Notes: generated by a model not told the origin, from the sequence alone. A stretch of DNA of 64,000 nt from Desulfitobacterium hafniense DCB-2 (GCF_000021925.1 NC_011830.1:1264501-1328500); one strand, 5' to 3'; shown: positions 52,348 through 61,022, numbered from the stretch's first letter. Program-made: numbers and translations.

Positions 52348-53352
52348 TTACAATAGCAAGTAACCATAAATATTAAAGGTATACCCAATTATGAGAATCC
52401 CTATGGTAACAACACTGACGAAGATGACAAGAAGCTTCATTTTGACCACTCTTTTTAGCATAATCAGTGAAGGAAGAGACAGTGCCGTAACAGCCATCAT
52501 GAAGGATAGTGCAGTTCCGAGTCCGACTCCTTTTAAGACAAGAGCTTCAGCAATTGGTAACGTTCCAAAAATATCAGCATACATAGGCATACCGACAAAT
52601 GTAGCCAGTAATACAGAATACCATTTGTCCTGTCCCAGTGCAGCAGAGATTATTGACTGAGGAATCCAGTTATGAATGGCAGCCCCGATCCCGACACCAA
52701 TCAGTATATATAACCAAACTCTTCTAATAATATCCAGAACTTGATTTTTAGAAAAATCGATTCGATCTTTAAAGGTCAGCTCTTCTTGTTCAACCTCAGC
52801 CATTTTATTGTTAAGCACAAAAGGCTCGATATATTTTTCTAACTTTGACTTTCCAATAATGGTTCCTCCGACCACCGCAAGAACAAGCCCCACAACCACA
52901 TAGGCAATAGCAATTTTCCAATTGAAGATACTTGCCAGCAAAATTACAGAGGCTAAATCGACAAGTGGAGAAGAGATGAGGAACGAAAAAGTAACACCTA
53001 GAGGGAGGCCGGCACTGGTAAATCCAATAAAAAGGGGTATGGAGGAACATGAACAAAAGGGAGTTACGGTACCTAGGAGTGCACCGAGAATATTTCCCGA
53101 GATCCCATTAAATCTACCGAGGATTTTCTTTGTCCTTTCAGGTGGGAAGTAACTTTGAATATAGGAAATTATAAATATTAATACTGATAACAAGATGAAT
53201 ATTTTAAGGACATCGTAGATGAAAAAGTGAATGCTGCCGCCTAAACGATCAGAGATGCTAAGGCCAAACACATTTTCAACTAAGCTTTCTGTTAAATCCG
53301 AAAGCCACTGCATTTTTAACAGCTGGTTATTTAACCAATCAAAAATAAACAT
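52348..53352 (-). CDS. COG0701 permease, ArsP-like
   Basis: 334 residues with about eight hydrophobic helices. The signature TPFCSCSSIPLFIGFTSAG in the first half is shared with ArsP, which exports trivalent organoarsenicals, and with other DUF318 permeases. A second block, GMPMYADIFGTLPIAEAL, is typical of the family. With arsM nearby, export of methylated arsenite is attractive, but the family has other members of unknown substrate. It lies between arsR(5) and the ferredoxin remnant. Confidence 0.8.
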   Translation of the reverse strand: MFIFDWLNNQLLKMQWLSDLTESLVENVFGLSISDRLGGSIHFFIYDVLKIFILLSVLIFIISYIQSYFPPERTKKILGRFNGISGNILGALLGTVTPFCSCSSIPLFIGFTSAGLPLGVTFSFLISSPLVDLASVILLASIFNWKIAIAYVVVGLVLAVVGGTIIGKSKLEKYIEPFVLNNKMAEVEQEELTFKDRIDFSKNQVLDIIRRVWLYILIGVGIGAAIHNWIPQSIISAALGQDKWYSVLLATFVGMPMYADIFGTLPIAEALVLKGVGLGTALSFMMAVTALSLPSLIMLKRVVKMKLLVIFVSVVTIGILIIGYTFNIYGYLLL

Positions 53353-53392
53353 AAAATCCGACTCCTTATAAATCTAACTCTCCATTGGTTGA

Positions 53393-53749
53393 TTAATCCT
53401 CTTTGAGGTTACAGCACGCATTCAGGTATATTTCCTTGTCTTCGAGGCGATTCTGATCAGTGATGAGTTGAGGGTAAGATTCTAGGTCCCTCAAAATACT
53501 CCTTAAGATATTAATGAGAGTTTGATTTTCCTTTTTTAATGAATAAAAAACAAATTTCTCCTTTCTCATATCAGAAACCAGGTTTGTGTCTCTCAATTTG
53601 GATAAACTTTTTGAAATTTTAGGTTGTGGAAGATCTAATACTCCACTGAGCTCACAAACACACAGTTCCTCCTGGTACAAGAGAATAAGTACTCTTAATC
53701 GAGTTTCGTCAGATAATATTTTAAAGATATTAGTTAATGATGATGTCAT
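53393..53749 (-). CDS. arsR: ArsR family repressor (5)
   Basis: 118 residues: LSDETRLRVLILLYQEELCVCELSGVL with the ELCVCEL site, recognition region LPQPKISKSLSKL, and a C-terminal Cys pair NACCNLKED. It heads the permease-thioredoxin unit on the minus strand. ATG 53749 after AAAGGAG is preferred over 53767. A perfect palindrome lies 50 bases upstream. Confidence 0.9.
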   Translation of the reverse strand: MTSSLTNIFKILSDETRLRVLILLYQEELCVCELSGVLDLPQPKISKSLSKLRDTNLVSDMRKEKFVFYSLKKENQTLINILRSILRDLESYPQLITDQNRLEDKEIYLNACCNLKED

Positions 53750-53798
53750 AAGCATATCTCCTTTCATCTACATATGCACATAAGTGAATATGAATAAA

Positions 53799-53812
53799 TT
53801 ATAGTACTATAA
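53799..53812 (-). promoter_or_regulatory. Palindrome upstream of arsR(5)
   Basis: TTATAGTACTATAA, a perfect 14-base palindrome, 50-63 bases before the arsR(5) start; a candidate operator overlapping the promoter. Confidence 0.45.
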
Positions 53813-53902
53813 AAGGATTTAGTCAATATAAAACTGTGAGTAAAAGTCTGCTGGTAGCTGCAGAAAGATTCCAATTAGGCAATTAAAAAATAGTCATATG
53901 CA

Positions 53903-53936
53903 AAGACCGAAACGGGTAAGTACTCGTTTCGGTCTT
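53903..53936. terminator. Terminator-like hairpin after the rhodanese gene
   Basis: AAGACCGAAACG (53903-53914) pairs with CGTTTCGGTCTT (53925-53936), extended inward with a mismatch. U-rich sequence follows only after about ten bases on the minus strand. Confidence 0.65.
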
Positions 53937-54017
53937 AAGGTTACAATTAGTATTTGCTAGAAGACTCCAATTGTTCTAATAGGTGTGAGTCGAATAAGGT
54001 AGGACGTGCTATAAGGC

Positions 54018-54872
54018 TTACTCGAATGTATAGTTACCAGCCTTGTCGATAATCATTCTGTTGTCTAAAACAAACACATTCATGTAGCCTTCTGCCTTTA
54101 AGTGAGCCTGGGTTACTCTAGCCTTAGTCCCAGCATTACAATGTACGAGAATAACAGAATCTTTATTGGGAATGGCTTGCTCTACGATAGCCATTGTAGC
54201 AACGTGATCCACAGTGAAGGTTTCGGCAGCACCTAGATTCATGGCTCCCTTGATATTACCAGTTTCATGATCGACCTTATTGCGTGTATCGATTATGTAG
54301 TAATCTTTACCGATTTCACCAATCATTTTGGCTTGCCACGCATTAGGTTTTAAGTGCTCAGTATTAGCATTGATTTTAGCGGCACCAATGTAACCTTTAG
54401 AGTCGAAGGCTGTCCAGCCATTGAGTCCATATACATTGGTATAACCTGCTTCTACAAATTTAGCCAGGTGAGCCTTGACACGCCCTCCAGATTTGCAGTG
54501 AAGCAGAATTAAGGCGTCCTTGGGGATGGCTGTTAATTTTTCGTTAATAATGGTCATGTCGCCCTTGGCCAATGTTTCATTGGCATCGATGTTAATAGAG
54601 CCTTCTATAGCTTTTTCTAGCTTGATCTCAGCAGGGGTACGAAGATCTATCACATAGTAGTCCTTGTTGATTTCCCCACTCATTTTTGCTTTCCAAGCGT
54701 CAAACTCTAGCAAATTAGTCTGAAATAGATCTTGTGTAGGAGTATTTGATATAGTCGACTGTGATGGTGCTGGTGATAGCGATGGTTGGGTAGTTGATTC
54801 GGAGTTACAGCCTGCAAGAAGGCTTGTGACCAGTATCAGGTATACAAGGTATAATACTGCTTTGGACCTCAT
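54018..54872 (-). CDS. Lipoprotein with two rhodanese domains
   Basis: 284 residues: signal with lipobox SLLAGC, a Ser/Thr/Pro linker, then two tandem rhodanese-like domains. Each keeps an active-site Cys (LLHCKSGGRVKA near residue 127; LVHCNAGTKARV near 245) and a repeated unit WxAKM-GEI-KDYYxIDxR. The protein should sit on the outer face of the membrane and may handle sulfane sulfur, for example thiosulfate or thio-arsenate chemistry. It stands alone between arsR(5) and the arr operon. Confidence 0.85.
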   Translation of the reverse strand: MRSKAVLYLVYLILVTSLLAGCNSESTTQPSLSPAPSQSTISNTPTQDLFQTNLLEFDAWKAKMSGEINKDYYVIDLRTPAEIKLEKAIEGSINIDANETLAKGDMTIINEKLTAIPKDALILLHCKSGGRVKAHLAKFVEAGYTNVYGLNGWTAFDSKGYIGAAKINANTEHLKPNAWQAKMIGEIGKDYYIIDTRNKVDHETGNIKGAMNLGAAETFTVDHVATMAIVEQAIPNKDSVILVHCNAGTKARVTQAHLKAEGYMNVFVLDNRMIIDKAGNYTFE

Positions 54873-55015
54873 TGATATTCATCCTTTCCTTCAAGTAAAG
54901 TTTTAACCTTGTGAAATTGTTAATATAAAGGTCAAACCCTATTGTATAAAATTAGGCATAAAAAGTATGTGATAAATATACAATTCTTGCGGTTTTCCTT
55001 GTTGTAATATGCATA

Positions 55016-55063
55016 ATGGACTATGAAGAATTGAAGAAAGCCGAAAATTTCTGCATTGCCTGA
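55016..55063 (+). pseudogene. Relic of an orphan-TorD-like gene end
   Basis: The frame ending at TGA 55061-55063 reads MDYEELKKAENFCIA, matching the last residues IDFKELKKMLDYCIA of the protein at 47920-48459. As there, a hairpin with the TTAATC-TAGACG lead follows. Upstream of 55016 the frame stays open for about 15 more codons but similarity fades. It marks a lost second copy beside the arr operon. Confidence 0.5.
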
Positions 55064-55141
55064 AACACCAAGGATTATATTCATTGGTGTTTCCTCTTTA
55101 ATCGTAGACGCCCCCTGTATAACCACAGGAGGCGTTCTTTT
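55062..55141 (+). terminator. Two hairpins, the second with TTTAATCGTAGACG lead
   Basis: GAAACACCAA (55062-55071) pairs with TTGGTGTTTC (55085-55094). Then CTTTAATCGTAGACG (55096-55110) runs into ACGCCCCCTGT (55108-55118) / ACAGGAGGCGT (55125-55135, one mismatch) and a T-run. The plus-strand polarity fits the relic gene end, not the arr operon. Confidence 0.7.
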
Positions 55142-55153
55142 TGTTGTTATTAT

Positions 55154-55738
55154 TTAGCTAACTAACTCTTGAGTTAATTTGGCTAATCCTTTGTAGAACT
55201 TGTTTTTGGAGTTGTTTTCAATTCTGTTGGCGAAATCCATGATCCAAGGCCTTAGGTATTTATTATTAAAGGCATCTTTCATAGTAAGCCACTTGTTGTC
55301 CTTGGTCTCAAGGTGTTTTGCAATAAGGTAATACAAAAATTCCAGTTCGGTGATAATGTGATCCGGAGGTTGTTTGAAATCATTTGATAATGTCAGACCA
55401 GCTTCCCGATATGCCTGTAACACTTCGACAGTAGAATCCCCCATGAGTCGGCGTTGACCATCCAAATAAATAGAGCCATAAGGCGGTGCCAGCAGGTCAA
55501 AAGGTCCAACAAATAATTTTGCATGTTCCAGTTTTAGATCCTCAAGATTTGTGTTACCGACGAAGAATTTTTCCATTTCGGATACTATAGGGATCAGATC
55601 TGGTCTGATATCCGTTAGAGTTTCCTTTAAAAAGGATAATACATCTTCCATTGCATCGGTAGGGGAACCATAGAGCAGGGAGATTAGTTTATAGATGTTT
55701 GCTGTTTGGGTTAATTCTTGGGTATCAAGGAGAGCAGT
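55154..55738 (-). CDS. arrD: Module 3 TorD-family chaperone ArrD
   Basis: 194 residues from ATG 55738. Family blocks: TANIYKLISLLYGSPTD, LEHAKLFVGPFDLLAPPYGS, STVEVLQAYREAGL, PDHIITELEFLYYLIAKHLE, and FYKGLAKLTQELV. The open frame extends to 55873, but that part overlaps arrB and the hairpin. It should fold and proof-read ArrA before Tat export. Last gene of the arrCABD operon. Confidence 0.88.
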   Translation of the reverse strand, partial: TALLDTQELTQTANIYKLISLLYGSPTDAMEDVLSFLKETLTDIRPDLIPIVSEMEKFFVGNTNLEDLKLEHAKLFVGPFDLLAPPYGSIYLDGQRRLMGDSTVEVLQAYREAGLTLSNDFKQPPDHIITELEFLYYLIAKHLETKDNKWLTMKDAFNNKYLRPWIMDFANRIENNSKNKFYKGLAKLTQELVS

Positions 55739-55776
55739 CATTGCTAAACCCAACCTTTCAAGTAAACGAGTATTTA

Positions 55777-55804
55777 GCAAACGGGCCGTAGTCGGCCCGT
55801 TTGC
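55777..55804 (-). promoter_or_regulatory. Hairpin before the module 3 torD gene
   Basis: GCAAACGGGCC (55777-55787) pairs perfectly with GGCCCGTTTGC (55794-55804), six-base loop, between arrB and arrD; no following U-run on the minus strand. Confidence 0.7.
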
Positions 55805-55829
55805 AGTTTTGATGAATAGTAGACGTATC

Positions 55830-56516
55830 TTAGAAATTTCTGATATAAAACACTCTTGGCTGAGTTCCAGCATTAGGTTTTAATTGTTTGTAACCATACT
55901 TACCAATGAGTTGACTGACTTCGCTTGTTGGATCATCGAAATCCCCAACAGTTCGAGCATCAGCTGGGCAGGAAGCTGCGCAGTAGGGTATTTCTCCCTT
56001 GGCTAAGCGATGGTCGCACAGGGTGCACTTTTCGACAATCCCTTTGGGACGAATACCGGCGTAAGTTGTTGCTCGATCAGGGTTATAATAGGGGACTTTT
56101 TCCTCAACCTTTTCCGCTACTTCTGCTCCATTTGTAGTCCCTTGCTCAATTACCGAGATCTTATCTCGCCAATAGCCATGGGGTTCTTTGGAGTTATAGT
56201 TAATGACTTCGTAGGGGCAGGCTTGCATGCAACTCTTACAGCCGATGCATTTATTGGGATCGTGGAGGGTCAACCCTTTATCATCCTTATACATGGCTTT
56301 GGTTGGGCAAGCTCTGACACAGGCTGCATTATCACAATGATTGCAAAGGGTAGGGACATATTCATAAGTTACATTAGGGAACACACCTGTTGTCTGCTTT
56401 ATATGATGGGCCCAGAACATCCCCTGATCCACATTATTTTCATTCTTGCAGGCAATGCCGCAGGCTCCACAGCCCACGCATTTTTGCAAGTTAATGACCA
56501 TTCCATATCGTGCCAA
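55830..56516 (-). CDS. arrB: Respiratory arsenate reductase Fe-S subunit ArrB
   Basis: 228 residues with four [4Fe-4S] Cys groups: CVGCGACGIACKNENN, CNHCDNAACVRACPTKA, CIGCKSCMQACPYEVI and CTLCDHR...CAASC. It is longer than the B subunits of modules 1 and 2 because of an insert near residues 110-150, as usual for ArrB. It partners ArrA outside the membrane and takes electrons from ArrC. The start is 27 bases after the arrA stop, with a GGAGGTG site. Confidence 0.92.
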   Translation of the reverse strand: MARYGMVINLQKCVGCGACGIACKNENNVDQGMFWAHHIKQTTGVFPNVTYEYVPTLCNHCDNAACVRACPTKAMYKDDKGLTLHDPNKCIGCKSCMQACPYEVINYNSKEPHGYWRDKISVIEQGTTNGAEVAEKVEEKVPYYNPDRATTYAGIRPKGIVEKCTLCDHRLAKGEIPYCAASCPADARTVGDFDDPTSEVSQLIGKYGYKQLKPNAGTQPRVFYIRNF

Positions 56517-56542
56517 TGTTATTCACCTCCGCGTTTTGTGAA

Positions 56543-59074
56543 TTAAACTTTTTCGATTTTGATCCGGGTTACTCCACCGTGACGGGCAGTACTTCCACTC
56601 AAGCGCTCGAAGTCTGAAGGAAGAATTTCGTTGTTATTTCCTCCGCGCGGTGTTTTGCCATACTCCAAAGAGGCAATCTTACCATAGGCCCAGTGCCCTT
56701 GGCCATAACATTTACCCACTGTTCCAGGGCGAACGCCTTCCCAGAGCTTAGCCGTACAGGTGATGCTCCCTTGTGGAGAGGTAATACGGATGGTATCTCC
56801 GGATTGGATACCAAGACTTGCCCCATCCACTGGGTTGATTTTAGCTACATCATCCCAAGCCTCATCACCGGGGTCTACATCCTTAAATTCTTGATACCAA
56901 AGAGTATTGGCCGAGCGACCCTCCCGATTCAGTCTTGAACGATGCTCAAAGAAGATGAAGGGGTATTCCGCAGCATCACCATGACGGAAAGGCTCTTCGT
57001 AGTGAGGAACAAAGGCTTGTTCTCCCTTGGCTAAATATTTGGTTGCCTGCATAATATCATCAACCGTCGTTTTATGCTTTTCAGCATGACCTTCGAGGGC
57101 GGCTTTTAAGGTTTCGCTATAGAATTCAAATTTGGTGGTTTTTGTACCGAATTTATCCCAGTTTTTAAAATAAGCAGGTTCGACAGTGTTCCATACTCCC
57201 TTATCTACAAAATCCTGCCAGCCATTAAGAACATCCCCTTTTTTCACGGCACTGGGATCCCAGAGGGTATGCGTTAACATTTTAAGGCAAGCCATGGTGA
57301 ATTCCTCGTGGGAGCTCGGAGTTTTACCGGTTTCGGGGTCTTTGACTTCGTTTTTAAAATAGTCCAAAAGATTGGGGAAGCCTTTTTTGGCTAAAGATTC
57401 AGCAAGAAGCCAGGAAACACCGGTTTCATCGTTTACTACGTCCCAAAGGGGCTCTACCACAGGTTGTTGGATAGAGGCAAAACCATATTTATTGGCTTTG
57501 CTCTTGTTGAAGGACCATTTCTCAAAGACATGCATGGGTGCAGGCAGGACGATATCAGCATACTGAGTCATCTCAGAGGGGTTGGTTGTAATATGAGCCA
57601 AGAAGGGAAGCTGCTCCAGGGCTTTTTCCCAGCGTTGGGCGCCGGTACAAGAGAAGGGGAGGTTACACCAATCGGCGATTGCCATTTTAATCTCGTACGG
57701 GTTTTTTTCTAACATTGCGTCAGCCACACGATTTGTGAGTACGCCACCCCCGGATTTTCCGTCTTTCAAGGCAGGGAATTCCTTATTGCCTCGTTGATCG
57801 ATTTTTTTGGCTTTGGTTCCCTTTTTGGAGACATCATCCTGATAAGCTTCATAGCTGGGGAGCTTACCGGTGGGTACACTCGAGCCTCTCAAAGTACCTC
57901 CAATATTCTCGACTGAGCCTACCAAACCATTGAGGGCATGAGCGGCCATGGTGGTATAGGCTCCACGGACTTGCATGGAAGAACCAGGGGACAACCAGGA
58001 GATAGATCGAGGAGCTGCTTTGGCAAAGCCGCGGGCAACACGGATAATCTGATCTGCAGGTATACCTGCCCGTTCGGCAGCCCATTCCGGAGTACGATCC
58101 TTCAGTTCTAGATTCCACCACTTGACTATGCCAGAGGTATATTTTTCAGTAAAGGATTCTTCAGGAACTATTGCTCCTTTTTTAAAGAGATTAACTCCAT
58201 CATTGAAATCACCCACAAAGTCTTTATTCCATAACCCATCCGTGAGGATGACATGGGCAATAGCGACAGCCAGAGCTCCATCTTCTCCTGGAATAACAGG
58301 CATCCATTCTTGAGATTTGGCAGCGGATGCGGAAAGACGGGGGTCGATAGTAACAATCGTTGCTTGGTCTGCGACATTACCCCATATATTCATAACATGA
58401 GGGACTTGGCGATTGGAGGCTACAGGGTCAGCTCCCCAGTTGAGGATATATCGAGTCTCAGCTAAGTCGTAATCCCGATAATCCCAGTAGGCTTCCGTAT
58501 AATAGGGGCCGAATTTTTCGGCTTCTGCACAGATGGAGCTGTGAGAAATGTTATTGGGAGAGCCAAAAACTTTGGTGGTTGCATCGTAGAGGATATCCGT
58601 TGTTCCGGAATAGCGGCCACGGAAGAAGATATATTTCTCAGGCTCATTATTTTTGCGAAGTTCCATCATCTTATCGGCGATAGTATCAATAGCTTCCTCC
58701 CAAGTGATAGGGACGAATTTGGGATCTTCATTACGCCCTTTCACGGGGTTAGTGCGTTTCATTGGAACTTTAACTCGGTCTGGGTCATAGAGCTGTTGAA
58801 TGGCTAGATGAGGACGTGGACAGATTTTGCCGTGACTGGCTTTACTGTTCGGATTTCCTCTGACTTTAATCACTCGGCCATCCACGACATAGGCTTGAAT
58901 GGCACACCAGGTGGTACATCCTTGACAGAGCGTGCTCATCCATTTTCCTTCTGCACTAGGGGCGGTATTTTCGCCTTGAGCGAGAGCTTGAAGAGCCGGA
59001 AAACCTGTAGATCCAGCAACTAAGAGCCCGGTCGCTGCCGAAGCTTGCAGAAATCTTCTGCGTGTAATTTTCAT
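56543..59074 (-). CDS. arrA: Respiratory arsenate reductase catalytic subunit ArrA
   Basis: 843 residues from ATG 59074 (AGGTGG site; GTG 59083 is possible). Tat signal ITRRRFLQASAAT. Fe-S ligands Cys50-x2-Cys53-x3-Cys57-x27-Cys85. Molybdenum ligand Cys182 in HSSICAEAEKFGPY. GLWNKDFVGDF and RTPEWAAERAG are the conserved stretches commonly used to recognise arrA. RGRYSGTTDILY near residue 152 is also family-typical. It reduces As(V) to As(III) as a terminal respiratory step outside the membrane. Confidence 0.93.
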   Translation of the reverse strand: MKITRRRFLQASAATGLLVAGSTGFPALQALAQGENTAPSAEGKWMSTLCQGCTTWCAIQAYVVDGRVIKVRGNPNSKASHGKICPRPHLAIQQLYDPDRVKVPMKRTNPVKGRNEDPKFVPITWEEAIDTIADKMMELRKNNEPEKYIFFRGRYSGTTDILYDATTKVFGSPNNISHSSICAEAEKFGPYYTEAYWDYRDYDLAETRYILNWGADPVASNRQVPHVMNIWGNVADQATIVTIDPRLSASAAKSQEWMPVIPGEDGALAVAIAHVILTDGLWNKDFVGDFNDGVNLFKKGAIVPEESFTEKYTSGIVKWWNLELKDRTPEWAAERAGIPADQIIRVARGFAKAAPRSISWLSPGSSMQVRGAYTTMAAHALNGLVGSVENIGGTLRGSSVPTGKLPSYEAYQDDVSKKGTKAKKIDQRGNKEFPALKDGKSGGGVLTNRVADAMLEKNPYEIKMAIADWCNLPFSCTGAQRWEKALEQLPFLAHITTNPSEMTQYADIVLPAPMHVFEKWSFNKSKANKYGFASIQQPVVEPLWDVVNDETGVSWLLAESLAKKGFPNLLDYFKNEVKDPETGKTPSSHEEFTMACLKMLTHTLWDPSAVKKGDVLNGWQDFVDKGVWNTVEPAYFKNWDKFGTKTTKFEFYSETLKAALEGHAEKHKTTVDDIMQATKYLAKGEQAFVPHYEEPFRHGDAAEYPFIFFEHRSRLNREGRSANTLWYQEFKDVDPGDEAWDDVAKINPVDGASLGIQSGDTIRITSPQGSITCTAKLWEGVRPGTVGKCYGQGHWAYGKIASLEYGKTPRGGNNNEILPSDFERLSGSTARHGGVTRIKIEKV

Positions 59075-59198
59075 TAAGTCCACCTCACAAAATTTTCTAA
59101 TCGAATATTGGACAACTGACCAAACGCTTTAATTACAGAAGTTAACATGTATATGATATGGGGCTAAGCATTAAGTTATAGAGGGTTTAGATAGATAA

Positions 59199-60113
59199 TT
59201 AGAAAAGGAAGGGTAGTTTTATTTGACCTGCTAAAAGAACAAGATGCTTGAAGGTAAATCCGCCAGCGATAATGAGGACTGAAAGTGCCAGCCCCATTCC
59301 TTTGGACATTTCTGCCGTCTTGTCTTTGATTAAAGAATAGAGGCTGCCGAGAAGTGGAAGAATCAAACCACAGATTAGAACTAAGCCAATCCACAATCCA
59401 CCATACTGCTCCATAAGATTACTGTAGGTAGCTGCTGGTTCTAAACCGCTGCGGGTCATAGAGACTTGCCAGCTTATAACAAGAACCAGCTGAAGAGCAC
59501 TTAGAATACACACTAGGAAGCTGAAGTTGAAGCCTTTAACGTCAGAAACGGAGGCTACTTCCCCAGACACGTTCTTAGGAACTCCGATGGAAATTCCCAA
59601 CTCCTTGATTAAAATCATGAGCGCAGTGCCTCCTAATAGGGATGATACAAGGAACAGTGCAGTCACCATACCTCCTACCCAGAGGGGGCGACCAAGGGAT
59701 GAGAGTAAAAGACCGTGATACCCACCGACTAATAGGGCAAATATTGCGCCTAGACCCAATACGCCCTTAAATAGAGAACCTGAGGTATTGTTTTTGAAAT
59801 AGAGCCATGCATAGATTAAAGAAAGGATAACGAAAATCATTTGGACAATGCTTCCCCAGGAGGTTATGGATTGGGGATTAAAGTTGTAAAGGGTGGAAAT
59901 AAATCGTGTGGGGCGACCAAGCTCGGATAGAAGGAAAAGAACCCCTCCGCCGACCAGGACTGGAGCTAAATAAGCCCCCATTGCAGCAAGTTTGTGGTAA
60001 CGATTTTTGTCATAGACTGTGAGCAGGACTGAGAGGAGGAATAATCCGACTCCCAACCCTCCGAGGAACAGATCCAGTGTTACACGGATGTCCCATGGAG
60101 CATGCCATTCCAT
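59199..60113 (-). CDS. arrC: NrfD-type membrane anchor ArrC
   Basis: 304 residues, about nine hydrophobic helices. DLFLGGLGVGLFLLSVLL in helix 1, LGRPTRF at a helix end, SITSWGSIVQM, and SSLGRPLWVGG. It draws electrons from menaquinol for ArrB and ArrA. ATG 60113 follows AAGGAGG; the frame reaches 60161 without a site. First gene of the arrC-arrA-arrB-arrD operon. The gap of about 125 bases to arrA shows nothing special. Confidence 0.9.
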   Translation of the reverse strand: MEWHAPWDIRVTLDLFLGGLGVGLFLLSVLLTVYDKNRYHKLAAMGAYLAPVLVGGGVLFLLSELGRPTRFISTLYNFNPQSITSWGSIVQMIFVILSLIYAWLYFKNNTSGSLFKGVLGLGAIFALLVGGYHGLLLSSLGRPLWVGGMVTALFLVSSLLGGTALMILIKELGISIGVPKNVSGEVASVSDVKGFNFSFLVCILSALQLVLVISWQVSMTRSGLEPAATYSNLMEQYGGLWIGLVLICGLILPLLGSLYSLIKDKTAEMSKGMGLALSVLIIAGGFTFKHLVLLAGQIKLPFLF

Positions 60114-60198
60114 AAATAGAACCTCCTTTTTTGTGATTACTTTCATTATCAATTTTAACAATTATTAATTTTAGGTAAATCGGTAAGAACCCCGAAGA

Positions 60199-60216
60199 GT
60201 CAGGGAATTCCCTGAC
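60199..60216. promoter_or_regulatory. 18-bp perfect palindrome upstream of arrC
   Basis: GTCAGGGAATTCCCTGAC, 86-103 bases before the arrC start and after the terminator of the regulator gene; a candidate operator for the module 3 regulator or for an ArsR protein. Confidence 0.5.
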
Positions 60217-60302
60217 CATAAAATAGGGCAGTGCCATAATAAACTGAGGGCTCTGTGGGAACAGCTGGTGTTTATGGGCTTAAGCACAAAGTAATAAAAA
60301 AA

Positions 60303-60330
60303 AACGAATAGGGGAAAACCCCTACTCGTT
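60303..60330 (-). terminator. Terminator after the module 3 regulator
   Basis: AACGAATAGGGG (60303-60314) and CCCCTACTCGTT (60319-60330), with one G-T pair and an AAAA loop. Read on the minus strand it ends in a run of nine U. It separates the sensing genes from arrCABD. Confidence 0.88.
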
Positions 60331-60370
60331 AAAGTATAAATTATTAATAATTTTTGTTAATCATTTAGGT

Positions 60371-61018
60371 TTAGGTGGAGATATACCCCTGTTCAATAGC
60401 GTAACGGACCAGATCCGAGCGTTTGTGGCATTGTATTTTTTCCATGATGCGTGCTTTATGAGTTTCTACAGTTTTAACACTGACCGATAAAGATTCGCCG
60501 ATCTCTTTATTGGTATAGCCTAAAGCAATATAGCGTAAAACTTCTTTTTCCCGTTCAGTCAGATTTGAAGCGGATCTGTTGTTATCCTTCCGGGGACTGT
60601 ACATGGATTTTACCAGATTCTGAGCTAAACTGGAATCCAGGTAGATTTCACCTCCGGCTACATCCCGAATGGCCTGGAGCAACTCCGTATCAGCGGCCTG
60701 CTTAAGCACGTAGCCACTAGCCCCGGATTTTAAAGCTTCTTGCAGGTATTTTTCATCGGCATGCATAGTGAGCATTAATATCTTAGCTGAACTTACTTTT
60801 GATAACTTTTCTAAAGCTTGGAGGCCGCTCATATCAGGCATGGAAATATCCAGCAGGATAATATCCGGATTGATCTCTTTGATCTTCGCGATAGCAGCTG
60901 CTCCTGAATCTGCCTCTCCGATCACGACCATATCCTTTTGGGAATTAAGAATCATTTTTAGACCGCTGCGCAAAACAGAGTGATCGTCTACCAGAAGTAG
61001 TCTAATTTGGCGAGTCAT
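60371..61018 (-). CDS. arrR: Module 3 NarL/FixJ response regulator
   Basis: 215 residues. Receiver with VDDH pocket, Asp57 in IILLDISMPD, Lys in GYVLKQAA; LuxR-type helix-turn-helix (LTEREKEVLRYIALGYTNKE, VKTVETHKARIM). It starts four bases after the kinase stop. Very like the module 1 regulator. It probably activates arrCABD, possibly through the palindrome at 60199. Confidence 0.9.
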   Translation of the reverse strand: MTRQIRLLLVDDHSVLRSGLKMILNSQKDMVVIGEADSGAAAIAKIKEINPDIILLDISMPDMSGLQALEKLSKVSSAKILMLTMHADEKYLQEALKSGASGYVLKQAADTELLQAIRDVAGGEIYLDSSLAQNLVKSMYSPRKDNNRSASNLTEREKEVLRYIALGYTNKEIGESLSVSVKTVETHKARIMEKIQCHKRSDLVRYAIEQGYIST

Positions 61019-61022
61019 CTAT

